64,000 bases of DNA, taken from contig JBFLYW010000014.1 of assembly GCA_040756515.1 (NCBI GenBank), forward strand, positions 1 to 64,000. Direction: 5' to 3'. The position numbers were made by a program, and so were the translations under genes. Source of the DNA: DSXH01 sp020724325 (GTDB lineage: Bacteria; Bacteroidota; Ignavibacteria; Ignavibacteriales; Melioribacteraceae). Position 1 is the stretch's first letter. Each line of letters starts with the position of its first letter. Below are positions 16,161-25,438 of the stretch, piece after piece. Below the pieces are notes generated by a model. That model worked only from the letters and a program-made list of their open reading frames with translations, had not been told where the DNA came from and made no database searches.

Positions 16161-17096
16161 ATGAATAAAATAATATTATTAGTTGTTGCAGCCGAATTAA
16201 TATTTTTAGTAACAACTTGCGATACAGTTGAAAGCGAAATAGACAAACCAAATTTCAAAGGTAAGGTTGTTTATGTAACTCGATATATCGATTCACACAA
16301 AACAGAACTAACCATAATGAATTTTGATGGAACGAATAAAAGGGCAATTGATACAATAGAAAGGAAAGGCGTATATATCTATGACCCATGCTGGACAAAG
16401 GATGGTAAAAAGATTTTATACACTGTCGCACGAAATTTATTATTAATTAATGAGGATGGAACAAGTAAACAAGATTTAAAAGCTCAATTACAAGTCTTGA
16501 CTCCAAAATTCAGCCAAGATGAAAAGTTTATTGTTTATAATCTTTTTGGTGCATCGCCTGAAAGACCGGTATTATTTGATATTGCTAGAGGAAAAATAAT
16601 TAAACAATTATGCGAGACTTCACATTCTCAAGATTTCGGACCCAATCCCTGGACAAGCGATAATCAAAAGGTATTGTTACACGCCCAATTAGAAAGGAAT
16701 GGGTATTATGGACTCTATTTTGTTGATATAACAACGGGAAATGTAGATAATATTATCACTTCTTCACAACGATTATTCAATAGGCCATTATTGAGTAGTG
16801 ACGAAACAGAAATAATTTATAGTACAACCTATTCATTACTGAAAAATTATGGTACTTTGAACCGGTTGGATATTAAAACAAAAAAGAATACTGAATTAAT
16901 CTTCAGCATACCAAATTTAAGTATATTGCATCCCAAGTACTGGACACAAGATAAAAGATATTTGTTATTTACTGTAAAAAATGAAAGCAGTAATGAATTT
17001 ATTGCTGATTTACTTTATCATGATTTTATGACTGGCAAAACAGACTACTTATTAAAAAATATTTCTTATGACATTGATGTTTGGCTGGAGGAATAA
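16161..17096 (+). CDS. lipoprotein with TolB/PD40-like beta-propeller
   Basis: The 311-residue protein has a lipoprotein signal peptide (MNKIILLVVAAELIFLVTTC, lipid Cys20). It then has repeated PD40/WD40-like blades: ELTIMNFDGTNKRAI, DPCWTKDGKKILYT, TPKFSQDEKFIVYN, NPWTSDNQKVLLHA and HPKYWTQDKRYLLFT. The W/F-S/T-x-D-x(2)-K-x-I/L pattern is that of TolB-type propellers. I start at ATG 16161 because GGAG lies 5 nt upstream. It follows the truncated T9SS gene closely, probably within the same cassette or a fused pair. The ligand is unknown. Confidence 0.75.
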   Translation: MNKIILLVVAAELIFLVTTCDTVESEIDKPNFKGKVVYVTRYIDSHKTELTIMNFDGTNKRAIDTIERKGVYIYDPCWTKDGKKILYTVARNLLLINEDGTSKQDLKAQLQVLTPKFSQDEKFIVYNLFGASPERPVLFDIARGKIIKQLCETSHSQDFGPNPWTSDNQKVLLHAQLERNGYYGLYFVDITTGNVDNIITSSQRLFNRPLLSSDETEIIYSTTYSLLKNYGTLNRLDIKTKKNTELIFSIPNLSILHPKYWTQDKRYLLFTVKNESSNEFIADLLYHDFMTGKTDYLLKNISYDIDVWLEE

Positions 17097-17115
17097 TTGT
17101 TTTATTACGAATGAA

Positions 17116-17312
17116 ATATAACCAGCTTTTCCACCCGACCGCGTTTTCATTGTGGCATTGTTCAAGTTATCGGGTTTGGTGAAAAAGGTAAGCATAGCAA
17201 ACAAAGTTGTTCTATTAAATTATTTTGTTAAAAATATTTGGCAGTAGCTTTTCAGTTCGTCATTGCTGCCCGCCAAAAAAACGGCGGGTAAATTCTGGGC
17301 GGTTTAGTTGTT
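17116..17312. other. attC-like spacer before mntA/hepT
   Basis: This stretch carries ATATAAC (17116-17122, R''-like), a diverged copy of the spacer at 13,060-13,200, and the hairpin CCCGCCAAAAAAACGGCGGG near 17,268-17,287. No gene is present between 17,097 and 17,405. The right junction is not clear; GTTGTTACATT near 17,308 is a candidate. Confidence 0.35.
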
Positions 17313-17405
17313 ACATTATTAGTCTTCTATGAAAAATGGATAGTGTTTTTTAATATGGTTTCGATTATCTTTTTGAGGACATTTTAAACAAAATAAAGTA
17401 AAAAC

Positions 17406-17693
17406 ATGAGTAAAGAAATTTCTGATAAGATTGTAAATTGTTTCAAAAATAAACCAGTAAAGAGGGCGTTTTTGTTCGGTTCTGTCTCACGAAATGAAGA
17501 TGATGACCAGAGTGATGTGGATATCTTAGTTGAGTTAGATTATTCGCAGCCAATTGGTCTTGGTTTTGTACGGATGAAGCTAGAATTAGAAGACGTGTTA
17601 AAAAGGAAAGTTGATCTTCTTACTAGCAATAGTGTATCAAAGTATATTAAACCATTTATTGATTCAGAAAAAATATTAATCTATGAGAAATAG
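17406..17693 (+). CDS. mntA: MntA-type nucleotidyltransferase antitoxin
   Basis: The 95-residue protein carries the MntA signature GS-x10-DxD exactly (Gly25-Ser26, Asp37, Asp39, in AFLFGSVSRNEDDDQSDVDI) and a third acidic position in KVDLLT. In characterised HepT/MntA pairs this enzyme AMPylates a tyrosine of the HEPN toxin and so silences it. The stop overlaps the hepT start by 11 nt. It differs from the shorter-spaced MNT gene at 13.3 kb, so the two modules were acquired separately. Confidence 0.9.
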   Translation: MSKEISDKIVNCFKNKPVKRAFLFGSVSRNEDDDQSDVDILVELDYSQPIGLGFVRMKLELEDVLKRKVDLLTSNSVSKYIKPFIDSEKILIYEK

Positions 17694-18027
17694 TTGGGGC
17701 GATAAAGCACGATTACAGCATATATATGATGCTATCCTTGAAATCGAATCATATATAAAAAATTCGTCTTATGAAGTATTCCATTCTAATACAATGATGC
17801 ATTATGCTTGCATAAAGCAATTAGAAATAATTGGTGAAGCCGCAAATCATCTTACATCTCATTTCAAAATACTCAATTCAGAAATACAATGGCGTGAAAT
17901 AATAGATCTTAGAAATTTATTAATCCACGAATATTTTGGTATTGATACTAAAATTGTTTGGGATATAATTACATCAGATATTGTTTTATTAAAGTCACAA
18001 ATCAAAAAAATAATAGAACAATTATAA
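17683..18027 (+). CDS. hepT: HepT-like (DUF86) HEPN toxin
   Basis: The 114-residue helical protein contains the R-x4-H-x-Y motif (Arg77, His82, Tyr84, in LRNLLIHEYFG). Arg/His form the ribonuclease site, and the Tyr is the residue AMPylated by MntA in studied pairs. The module therefore looks functional. Overlap with mntA implies coupled translation. A broken copy of part of this gene lies at 11,786-11,853. An attC-like spacer follows. Confidence 0.9.
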   Translation: MRNSWGDKARLQHIYDAILEIESYIKNSSYEVFHSNTMMHYACIKQLEIIGEAANHLTSHFKILNSEIQWREIIDLRNLLIHEYFGIDTKIVWDIITSDIVLLKSQIKKIIEQL

Positions 18028-18032
18028 AAAAG

Positions 18033-18294
18033 AGCTGACCAGCCAAGCTAGGCATCGTGTTGCCTTGCAAAAGGACTGAGTGCTAAACTGTTTTTCTGTG
18101 CGGCTATCCCGCCCAACAAAATGGCTGACAAGTGTGTAATATAAAATTGTGTTTGCAAAGTAAGGCTGCTCTTTTAGGTAGGTTGTTCTATAAAACATTT
18201 TTATCTGCCAAGACATCGGACAAGTAAATAAAAAATTGTTGTTTCTATTCGGCATTCTTATTATGGGCTGCGGGTCAGTCGCTTGCCGTTAGCC
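18033..18294. other. attC-like spacer after hepT
   Basis: The left part AGCTGACCAGCCAAGCTAGGC and the right part GGGTCAGTCGCTTGCCGTTAGC are partly complementary, and GCCGTTAGCCC at 18,286-18,296 looks like an R' junction (G18288/T18289). The matching R'' for the next gene was not found, so this may be the end of the array. No gene is seen in the stretch. Confidence 0.35.
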
Positions 18295-18331
18295 CGTGCC
18301 ATTAAATGAAAGTAACTGTAGTGAAAAAACT

Positions 18332-20308
18332 ATGGTACATAAATTTCCAACATATTTTCTCTTCCTGACTTGTATTTTTATCACTCAGATTCCAACAGCA
18401 GGATCGGCAACAACTTATGATTCGACTGTGGCACCTGAGTTTGCAATCGTGACAAATAACGTCTTGTATATTTATTCTTCACCTAATGTGGATGACAGCC
18501 TGCTTACAGCAACCGTTATTTACCTCGGAGATGACCAGTGGCAATTGAGTATTCAAGCAAAACGTTTAATCACAGATGTAATCTTTCCATGGCAATCTAA
18601 AAGAAAGCCGCTGGATAACAACATTTCAGATGATATTTTTTACTATCCTTTTCAAACCGGACAAAGCGAGAAAGCAACCAATCGAAATATTGATTGGACT
18701 TGGTTTAATCTAACTTATCCTGGCGGATGCTTTGCCCCTTTGGTTGTGATGGCAGATGACCGCAAAGCAAGAATAGTTGCAGCAGTTAATTGGCCGCCGC
18801 GGAAAGTATCTCCAATGTATGCAGCCCAAAGGATGGTTTTGAAATACGAAGGGGAAAATATTTCCGCCGGATCTTCCATCACATATCGTGCTTTAATCAG
18901 CGAAGTGGAAGGCGATGCTTCTGTGGGACGTGTTCCATGGCAGCTTGCGCTTGATAAATACAGAGCTTGGCTGGATTCAAAAATGCCGCCGGTTAAATAT
19001 CCTGATTGGATGCAGAAAGCTGAGGGTTTTTTCAACGTTCAGTTACAGAATCGACCCGTTTTTAGTCCAGATGATATTAATATGCGTTGGAGCCAGTGGA
19101 AAGAATTATTGCCATGGATTCTATTCTGGGGGCAGATGAGTGATTATGCCGGTGGCTGCTGCACTCTTGAGCAAAATATTCATCCCCGTTATGGAACTGG
19201 TCTAGTTAAGTTCGTAAAAGAAGCCGTACTAAATGGCTATTATGCCGCATACTATTCTGCTCCTTATTACGGCACAAGTGCTCAAGATCCGCCTCGGCTT
19301 TTGGACACCCCTGAAGGTCTTGAGTGGTTAATGAGCTGGATAAACAAGAATAGAAATGAATACTTTGCCAATGCTTTTTTAGTTGATGTTTTAGGAGCTG
19401 CATATTGGGGTAATCCAGAGATAGTAAGGAAATTGTTTGATGGATTCAGAATTCCAGAAAACTCAGCGATTGAATGGTCAGTTGATATTTACCCCGCAGC
19501 AAACATTCTTAGTGGAAGCCTCTGCGGCAGACTCAATAATGGAGTATGTGAAGGCGGACCAAATAAAACACCGGAAAATTCAATCAGTACCACCTTTATA
19601 CGATTTGGACGTTATCTGCTTGGTGACAGGCTTGTCTTTCTTGGACAATCTAATACCGACTGGAGGTTTTGGGGACCCGAAAACAATTATTGGACTGAAA
19701 GACAGGCATTCCTACTTGGCGCCAAATTCGATGCTATAACACCTAATTCTTTTCTCTTGGATATTAAAAACGAAAGGGATAAAGTCAGTTGGTGGAAAAG
19801 AAATCCAAGGTATCTCGATATAAAAGATATAAGCAATATTCCGTTTGGGGTTGAAGTGAGGAGATTCATTGATAAAAATAGTGTAGATTTATTTGTCATA
19901 GATAATTGGGACGAAAGGCAAGGACTAAGTTTTTATTTTAAGGGGCGGCAAGTACATATTCCATCTCGAAAGATTTCAATTATTGACCTCGGTACTGTTG
20001 GAGTTGAGCAAAATACAGAGAATAGAGCGATTAAAAGTCAATTGCACCAGCTTTACCCAAACCCATTAGATATTTCTCTTGCTAATCGAACGATCAAGAT
20101 AGGGTTCTCTATTCCACATCCTGAGCATATAATACTGAAAGTTTATAATGTACTTGGAAAAGAAGTCAAGACACTGCTCAATAAACAGATAAATGCCGGC
20201 GAATTTACAGAGCAATTTGATATGAACAATTTGCCAAGTGGAGTCTATTTCTTTTCTCTGCTAACAAGAAACTTTAACCATGTTCGCAAAGCGGTATTAA
20301 TTAGATAA
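18332..20308 (+). CDS. T9SS-secreted TIM-barrel-like (glycosidase-like) protein
   Basis: The 658-residue protein has a signal peptide (MVHKFPTYFLFLTCIFITQI to about residue 28) and a C-terminal T9SS sorting domain (LYPNPLDISLANRTIKIGFS ... YNVLGKEV ... GVYFFSLL ... KAVLIR). The middle (about 230-480: QLQNRPVFSPDDINMRW, LPWILFWGQMSDYAGGCC, EYFANAFLVDVLGAAYWGNP, GRYLLGDRLVFLGQSNTDWRF) resembles DUF6259-like glycosidase-type barrels, with Asp/Glu at strand ends; the family is not certain. ATG 18332 gives a proper signal peptide; an upstream GTG at 18296 lies at the attC-like end. Confidence 0.65.
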   Translation: MVHKFPTYFLFLTCIFITQIPTAGSATTYDSTVAPEFAIVTNNVLYIYSSPNVDDSLLTATVIYLGDDQWQLSIQAKRLITDVIFPWQSKRKPLDNNISDDIFYYPFQTGQSEKATNRNIDWTWFNLTYPGGCFAPLVVMADDRKARIVAAVNWPPRKVSPMYAAQRMVLKYEGENISAGSSITYRALISEVEGDASVGRVPWQLALDKYRAWLDSKMPPVKYPDWMQKAEGFFNVQLQNRPVFSPDDINMRWSQWKELLPWILFWGQMSDYAGGCCTLEQNIHPRYGTGLVKFVKEAVLNGYYAAYYSAPYYGTSAQDPPRLLDTPEGLEWLMSWINKNRNEYFANAFLVDVLGAAYWGNPEIVRKLFDGFRIPENSAIEWSVDIYPAANILSGSLCGRLNNGVCEGGPNKTPENSISTTFIRFGRYLLGDRLVFLGQSNTDWRFWGPENNYWTERQAFLLGAKFDAITPNSFLLDIKNERDKVSWWKRNPRYLDIKDISNIPFGVEVRRFIDKNSVDLFVIDNWDERQGLSFYFKGRQVHIPSRKISIIDLGTVGVEQNTENRAIKSQLHQLYPNPLDISLANRTIKIGFSIPHPEHIILKVYNVLGKEVKTLLNKQINAGEFTEQFDMNNLPSGVYFFSLLTRNFNHVRKAVLIR

Positions 20309-20556
20309 CGTGGTAAAAAGTAATGCTTTGTTGAAAATGAAGAGAATCACACATTTTAGCGGCAAACTTTTGTTCTAGTTTAAGTTCTGTTTTTAATTCT
20401 TCGTTAAAATATGCACATAGAGAAAACGTAAGCTGGTTAGAAAGATCCTCGATTGATCCGAAAGTTTTTATTAAATTATTTTCTAACAAGAACATATAAT
20501 TGTAATTATTTTCTGAATCATTATATTAGCCTTTCGTAAATAGACAACTATTTTTT

Positions 20557-23500
20557 GTGAAGAAACTTTTCTACACATTTCTTTCCCGTCCTGTAACAAC
20601 TGCAATGTTTTTCTACAGTGTTGTTGTTGTTGGTGTTATTTCATTATTGAACTTACCAATTGAATTAAGTCCTCATGTTGAATATCCGCGTTTATCGGTA
20701 AATACAGCCTGGTCGGGAGTATCACCCGAAGCCATAGAATCCCATTTAACTTCTCCAATTGAAGCAGAGCTCTCTACAATTATGGGGATTAAAAAAATTT
20801 CTTCAAGGTCATCTGAAGGACTATCTTATATTACAATAGATTTTCATCCGGATACAGATATTAATTTTGCAAGGATTGAAATTAATGAAAAGCTGACTGC
20901 ACTTAAGAACGAACTGCCGGTTGGGATCTCGCCGCCAAGAATTTCACCTTACATTCCAAAGGATTTCCAGGAGCTTCAAGGATTTCTTACATACTCTGTT
21001 TCTTCGAATAGAAGTGCTAACGAAGTAAGAAAATATTTGATCGATAATATTCTGCTGCCATTAAAATCTATAGACGGAGTTTCTGATGTAGAAATAAGAG
21101 GCGGTTCAGACCGGCTAATTGAAATAATAGTGAACTATGAAAAAACTCGAGCACTCGGAATAACAAACGAAGAAATTAACAATGCCATTGATGAAGCTGA
21201 AGTAATCCTTTCTGCCGGTAGAATTAAAAATAATAACTCGTTTATTTATTTCAAGGTAAATAACCAAATAGCCGATCCAGCAAAAATTAATGAGCAGGTA
21301 ATTAAAATTTTACCCGACGGTCAAGCCATCAGACTTAAAGACATGGCGGTTGTTAATGACGATTATAAAGAGCCGCTGAGTTATTACAGGATAAATAATA
21401 AAGAAACAATAACGTTGGTTATTAGTAAAGAACAGGGGGCTAATACTTTTAAGGTAGCACGAAATGTTGAAGAAAAACTTGATATCCTTTCCAAATCTTT
21501 TCCTTCTGACTATCTGTTGACCAAAGAAATTGATAAAAGCGAAGATATGAGAAAGGATTTAGATTCATTATATAGAGATGGGATCTTTTCTTTTATTATT
21601 TTGTTCTTTGTGATATTAATAATTTTTAGAAGTCTTAAATACGCTTTTATTATTATTACATCAATTCTCTTTTCACTCCTTTTCTCATTCGGGTTGTTCT
21701 ATTTGTTCGATTTATCTCTTAACATTATTACAATTGCTTGTTTTATAATTGGACTTGGCTTTATTGTTGATAATTCAATTGTAGTTCTTGACTATCTGGA
21801 TCAACACTATAAAGGGGAAGGAATAAAACGGCTTACGGTTTATATTAAGGAAGTATATTCTCCACTTTTTACATCAACGTTTACAATAATTGCAGTATTT
21901 ATTCCACTTATTTTCTTAACCGGTGAACTTAGATTATACTTTAAGCAATTTGCTCTTGGCATTGGCTCAACTCTTACCGCATCATTTATCGTTTCTATTG
22001 TAGTCGTTCCTATGATGTTTTCAAAATCATATAAGATGATAGTTAAAAAAAGTTTTGCAGACGTTCTAACAAAATTCATTTATAGCGGTTATCAGAAAAT
22101 AATAAAAGTTATTTATCGATTTAGAAAATTGGCTGTTGCCTTTTTGATAATAATTATTGGTTTACCTGTCTGGCTCTTACCAAATAGAATTGAAACGCCA
22201 TTAATCGCAGATGTTTATAATCCAATTTTCGATTCCGAATTCTACTCGGAGATTAGACCGTATGTAAATTATGCACTTGGCGGAACACTTAATCTTTTTT
22301 TTAATCACATCTCGAGGGGTGAAATCTGGAGATATGGCGAAGAAACTTATATCTATGTTAGATTAGAATTACCAAATGGAAATAGAATTGATAGAATTAA
22401 TAAGCTCTGTTATGATCTGGAAAATGATATTATGCAATATAAAAGTAGTTTCAAAAATCTAATTGCCAATGTAATAGATGAAGAAACTGCAACCCTAAGA
22501 GTTGAGTTTGAAGATAATCAAGCTAACACTGCATTCCCATACATGCTGAAAAATTATTTGACTGCATATTCAACAAGATTGGGAGGAGTAAATTCTTATG
22601 TATATGGATTTGGTCCAGGATTTTCAAATGCTGCAGGTGGATCCAGCAGTATGTTTAATGTAACGGTAAAAGGATTTAATTATGAAAGAGTAAAATCGCT
22701 TGCTCAGGGTTTTAGAGATATTGTTATTAAAAACCCTCGTGTTGATAATGTTGATATTGACAAATCTGCATTTTACTGGTCGCCGGAAGTATATGAAGTA
22801 ATAGGGAAAGTAAACAGAGATAAAATTGCTGCATCTAATATTTCGATTAGCGAATTGTTTTCAATTATTTCCAAGAATAGCGGCGGAAATTTTTCACATA
22901 GTAAATTTCGCATTAATAATGATGAGGTTGAGTATAGAGTAAAATTTTCTAATTATAATGATGTTCAGCTTGAAGATCTTAAAAACACAATAATTACTGA
23001 TTCGCGGAAGAACAACATTAAAATCGGTAATCTTATTCACTTCGATGAAAGAAAAGTTCTGTCAACAATAAACAGGGAAGATCAGCAGTATATACGTAAC
23101 GTAAGTTTCGAGTTCAAGGGTCCGTATAAATATGGTCAAAAGTATTTAGAATCATCTCTGCAAAGCATTAAAATTCCAGAAGGTTACAGTATTAAACCGG
23201 CTGATTTTATGTTCTTATTCGCAGATAAAGATGAAATAGATATGTTAATAGTATTTATTGCAGCAATTATTATAATATTTATGATCTCATCCTCTCTATT
23301 TGAGTCATTGAAAAAACCGTTACTTGTAATTTGGGCAATCCCATTTGCTCTTGCAGGTTCTGTTTTTCTTTACTGGCTGGGAGATTATAATATCGAAAGA
23401 GGCGCCTATTCAGGAATGCTTTTATTATTAGGACTATCTGTAAGTAATTCAGTTATGTTGATTAATTATTTATCAAAAAATATAAAGGAATGTTCTATTG

Positions 23501-23736
23501 ATGAAGCAGCACTATTAGCTGCTAACCGGCTAAGAGCAATTTTTACAACATCTATTACAACTATTTCTGCATTACTTCCATTTATTTTTAGTACTGAATC
23601 CGCCTTTTGGAAAAATCTGAGTTTAAGTATTGCCGGTGGTATTTTCACTTCATTTTTATTTGTAGTTTTTTTTATACCTGTAATACTTTATTCTTTCAAT
23701 AATAAAGAAAAGCTTATTCAAAGAATGCTAACTTAG
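20557..23736 (+). CDS. RND efflux transporter permease (AcrB/HAE1-like)
   Basis: The 1059-residue inner-membrane pump has the RND layout: TM1 at the N-terminus (FLSRPVTTAMFFYSVVVVGV), LPIELSPHVEYPRLSV, a first large periplasmic loop, TM2-TM6 around 340-500, a second loop, and TM8-TM12 at about 900-1050. In TM4 the proton-relay pair Asp-Asp (407/408 in AcrB) reads Asp405-Asn406 (GFIVDNSIVVL). No membrane-fusion protein or outer-membrane channel gene is adjacent. Start is GTG at 20557. The upstream 248 bp hold no gene I can support. Confidence 0.88.
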   Translation: MKKLFYTFLSRPVTTAMFFYSVVVVGVISLLNLPIELSPHVEYPRLSVNTAWSGVSPEAIESHLTSPIEAELSTIMGIKKISSRSSEGLSYITIDFHPDTDINFARIEINEKLTALKNELPVGISPPRISPYIPKDFQELQGFLTYSVSSNRSANEVRKYLIDNILLPLKSIDGVSDVEIRGGSDRLIEIIVNYEKTRALGITNEEINNAIDEAEVILSAGRIKNNNSFIYFKVNNQIADPAKINEQVIKILPDGQAIRLKDMAVVNDDYKEPLSYYRINNKETITLVISKEQGANTFKVARNVEEKLDILSKSFPSDYLLTKEIDKSEDMRKDLDSLYRDGIFSFIILFFVILIIFRSLKYAFIIITSILFSLLFSFGLFYLFDLSLNIITIACFIIGLGFIVDNSIVVLDYLDQHYKGEGIKRLTVYIKEVYSPLFTSTFTIIAVFIPLIFLTGELRLYFKQFALGIGSTLTASFIVSIVVVPMMFSKSYKMIVKKSFADVLTKFIYSGYQKIIKVIYRFRKLAVAFLIIIIGLPVWLLPNRIETPLIADVYNPIFDSEFYSEIRPYVNYALGGTLNLFFNHISRGEIWRYGEETYIYVRLELPNGNRIDRINKLCYDLENDIMQYKSSFKNLIANVIDEETATLRVEFEDNQANTAFPYMLKNYLTAYSTRLGGVNSYVYGFGPGFSNAAGGSSSMFNVTVKGFNYERVKSLAQGFRDIVIKNPRVDNVDIDKSAFYWSPEVYEVIGKVNRDKIAASNISISELFSIISKNSGGNFSHSKFRINNDEVEYRVKFSNYNDVQLEDLKNTIITDSRKNNIKIGNLIHFDERKVLSTINREDQQYIRNVSFEFKGPYKYGQKYLESSLQSIKIPEGYSIKPADFMFLFADKDEIDMLIVFIAAIIIIFMISSSLFESLKKPLLVIWAIPFALAGSVFLYWLGDYNIERGAYSGMLLLLGLSVSNSVMLINYLSKNIKECSIDEAALLAANRLRAIFTTSITTISALLPFIFSTESAFWKNLSLSIAGGIFTSFLFVVFFIPVILYSFNNKEKLIQRMLT

Positions 23737-23797
23737 AATTTCTTCCTTTAATTATCGTTCACTTGAAAACGTTACATAAACTTCTTATTTTTTCAGC

Positions 23798-23838
23798 GCC
23801 ATTGTCAGACGTTTACCTGACGGTGGCAATTTTTTTTT
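23798..23838 (+). terminator. rho-independent terminator after the RND gene
   Basis: An 11-bp stem (GCCATTGTCAG with CTGACGGTGGC, two G-U pairs) with loop ACGTTTAC is followed by a run of nine T. It lies 62 nt after the pump's stop and 26 nt before the greA start, so it separates the two transcription units. Confidence 0.88.
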
Positions 23839-23863
23839 ATCACCAGTAAAAGGAGTTAAATCA

Positions 23864-24334
23864 GTGACAAATTTCGTATATCTAAGTAGAGAACGAATTC
23901 GAGAAATGGAGAAAGAACTTACTGATTTAAAGACAAACGGGCGGAAATCTATGGCTGAAAGAATTGCCGAGGCACGTTCTTATGGCGATCTATCTGAAAA
24001 TGCAGAATACGATGCGGCAAAAGAAGAACAAGGTTTATTAGAATTAAAAATCAGCAAACTAGAAGGGCTTCTTTCACGTGCACGCGTTATAGATACTTCT
24101 AATATGTCTAAGGATCAAGCACATATTCTTTCTACCGTTACTGTAAAAAATCTTGGTAATTCAAAAATATTTAAATATACTCTCGTTTCTCCCGAAGAAG
24201 CAGATCTTGAAAAGGGGAAAATTTCTATTTCTTCTCCCGTAGGACAGGCATTAATGGGAACAAAGGTTGGTCAAAAAGTTCAGGCAAAGGTACCAGCCGG
24301 CACAATTAATTTTGAAGTGATAGACTTAGAATAA
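23864..24334 (+). CDS. greA: transcription elongation factor GreA
   Basis: The 156-residue factor rescues backtracked RNA polymerase by stimulating transcript cleavage. The N-terminal coiled coil (LSRERIREMEKELTDLKTNGRKSMAERIAEARSYGDLSENAEYDAAKEEQ) carries the conserved acidic tip DLSENAEYDAAK (about 42-53). The C-terminal FKBP-like domain has ISISSPVGQALMGTKVGQKV. Start is GTG with AGGAG 8 nt upstream. It begins a co-directional run in which ribD starts 2 bp after its stop. Confidence 0.95.
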   Translation: MTNFVYLSRERIREMEKELTDLKTNGRKSMAERIAEARSYGDLSENAEYDAAKEEQGLLELKISKLEGLLSRARVIDTSNMSKDQAHILSTVTVKNLGNSKIFKYTLVSPEEADLEKGKISISSPVGQALMGTKVGQKVQAKVPAGTINFEVIDLE

Positions 24335-24336
24335 TT

Positions 24337-25428
24337 TTGTTAGATGAATCATACATACAGATTGCAATAGAACTTGCAAAAAAAGGGAAAGGTAAAGTAA
24401 GTCCTAAACCTCTTGTAGGTTCGCTGCTTGTCAAAAATGATAAAATTATAGGTGCATCATACCGTAACTCTCCAGATGAAATAAGCCCGGAAATTATAGC
24501 AATTGAAGGAGCTAAAGAAAATACCGAAGGTTCAACACTATATACTAATCTGGAACCATGTTCTTGTTCACAAAAGGAGTTTGATTCCCTGGACCGGATA
24601 ATAGATGCTAAACCTGGTAAAGTTGTAATAGGTGCGGTCAATTGTAATAGGTTCTTCGGCGGTAATTCTGTAAAGAAACTGAAGAAAGCCGGAATTGAAG
24701 TAATAACCGGATTGTTGGAAAAAGAGTGCTACGAGCTAAACAGGTTTTATTTTAAGCATACAATCTCTTCAATGCCGTTTATTACTCTAAAAATGGCAGC
24801 AACAATTGATGGTAAAATTGCAGATAACTCCGGTAACTCTAAATGGATTTCTTCTGTTGAATCGAGAAGTATGAGTCATCAACTACGAAGTGTGCACGAC
24901 GCCGTGCTTATCGGTTACAACACTGTTAAGAAGGATAATCCTCAGCTTACTGTAAGATTGGTTGAAGGAAGAAATCCTAAACGGATAATACTCGATTCGG
25001 ATCTGAAGCTAAGTTTACATTCGGATCTTATTCAAAAGAACTATGATAAGAATCTGATTGTTGTTACATCTAAAAGCAATAGAAAAAGAAAAAAGAAATT
25101 AGCAAAATTCGAAATGAATGGTGTTGATTTAATATTTGCACCGCAAAAAAGTAATAAGGATCTTGATCTTACAGCCATTCTAAAAAAACTTGGCGAAAAA
25201 AATATTACTTCTGTGCTTGTTGAAGGTGGAGGAAAAATCTTTTCCAGTTTTATTAATGAAAAACTTGAAGATGAAATTCTGATTTTCTTTGGTCCAAAAA
25301 TCCTTGGTAAAGGTTATTCGCTTACTAACGGGTTTAATGTAAAGTCCTTATCAAAGGCATTAAAATATTATATAAAAGATTATGATAAGATAGGGGATGA
25401 TTTGTTAGTAAGGTTGATTCGACGGTAA
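24337..25428 (+). CDS. ribD: riboflavin biosynthesis RibD with degenerate deaminase domain
   Basis: The 363-residue protein aligns end to end with bifunctional RibD. In the N-terminal deaminase domain the zinc motif HAE is Ser50-Pro51-Glu52 and the PC(x8)C motif is Pro74-Cys75 with the second Cys replaced by Ser84. Two of three zinc ligands are therefore missing and deaminase activity is probably lost. The C-terminal reductase (ITLKMAATIDGKIADNSGNS, then KWISS, DAVLIGYNTVKKDNPQLTVR, VLVEGGGKIFSSF) looks intact. Start is TTG at 24337, 2 bp after greA. Confidence 0.88.
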   Translation: MLDESYIQIAIELAKKGKGKVSPKPLVGSLLVKNDKIIGASYRNSPDEISPEIIAIEGAKENTEGSTLYTNLEPCSCSQKEFDSLDRIIDAKPGKVVIGAVNCNRFFGGNSVKKLKKAGIEVITGLLEKECYELNRFYFKHTISSMPFITLKMAATIDGKIADNSGNSKWISSVESRSMSHQLRSVHDAVLIGYNTVKKDNPQLTVRLVEGRNPKRIILDSDLKLSLHSDLIQKNYDKNLIVVTSKSNRKRKKKLAKFEMNGVDLIFAPQKSNKDLDLTAILKKLGEKNITSVLVEGGGKIFSSFINEKLEDEILIFFGPKILGKGYSLTNGFNVKSLSKALKYYIKDYDKIGDDLLVRLIRR

Positions 25429-25438
25429 AATTTATTTT

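Larger units (their letters stand above)
11904..18294. mobile_element. integron-like gene-cassette array without integrase
   Basis: The array alternates genes with long imperfect-palindrome spacers. Candidate G/TT junctions lie at 11903/11904, 12755/12756, 13223/13224, 14170/14171, 15309/15310 and, less surely, 18288/18289. For three cassettes the bases just after the junction are the reverse complement of the R'' box behind the same cassette's genes (GTTATACC with GGTATAAC; GTTATATGGC with GCCATATAAC; GTTAGGGCGCAA with TTGCGCCCTATC). Cargo is typical of sedentary arrays: toxin-antitoxin pairs and orphan genes. No tyrosine-recombinase integrase is in the window. The identification is inference from this pattern; array ends and degenerate cassettes are uncertain. 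Confidence 0.55.

Noticed and set aside
20301..20495. 64-codon frame on the minus strand between the T9SS barrel gene and the RND gene
   Set aside because: It overlaps the upstream gene's end, has no visible ribosome-binding site, and I recognise no family; coding looks possible but is not supported.
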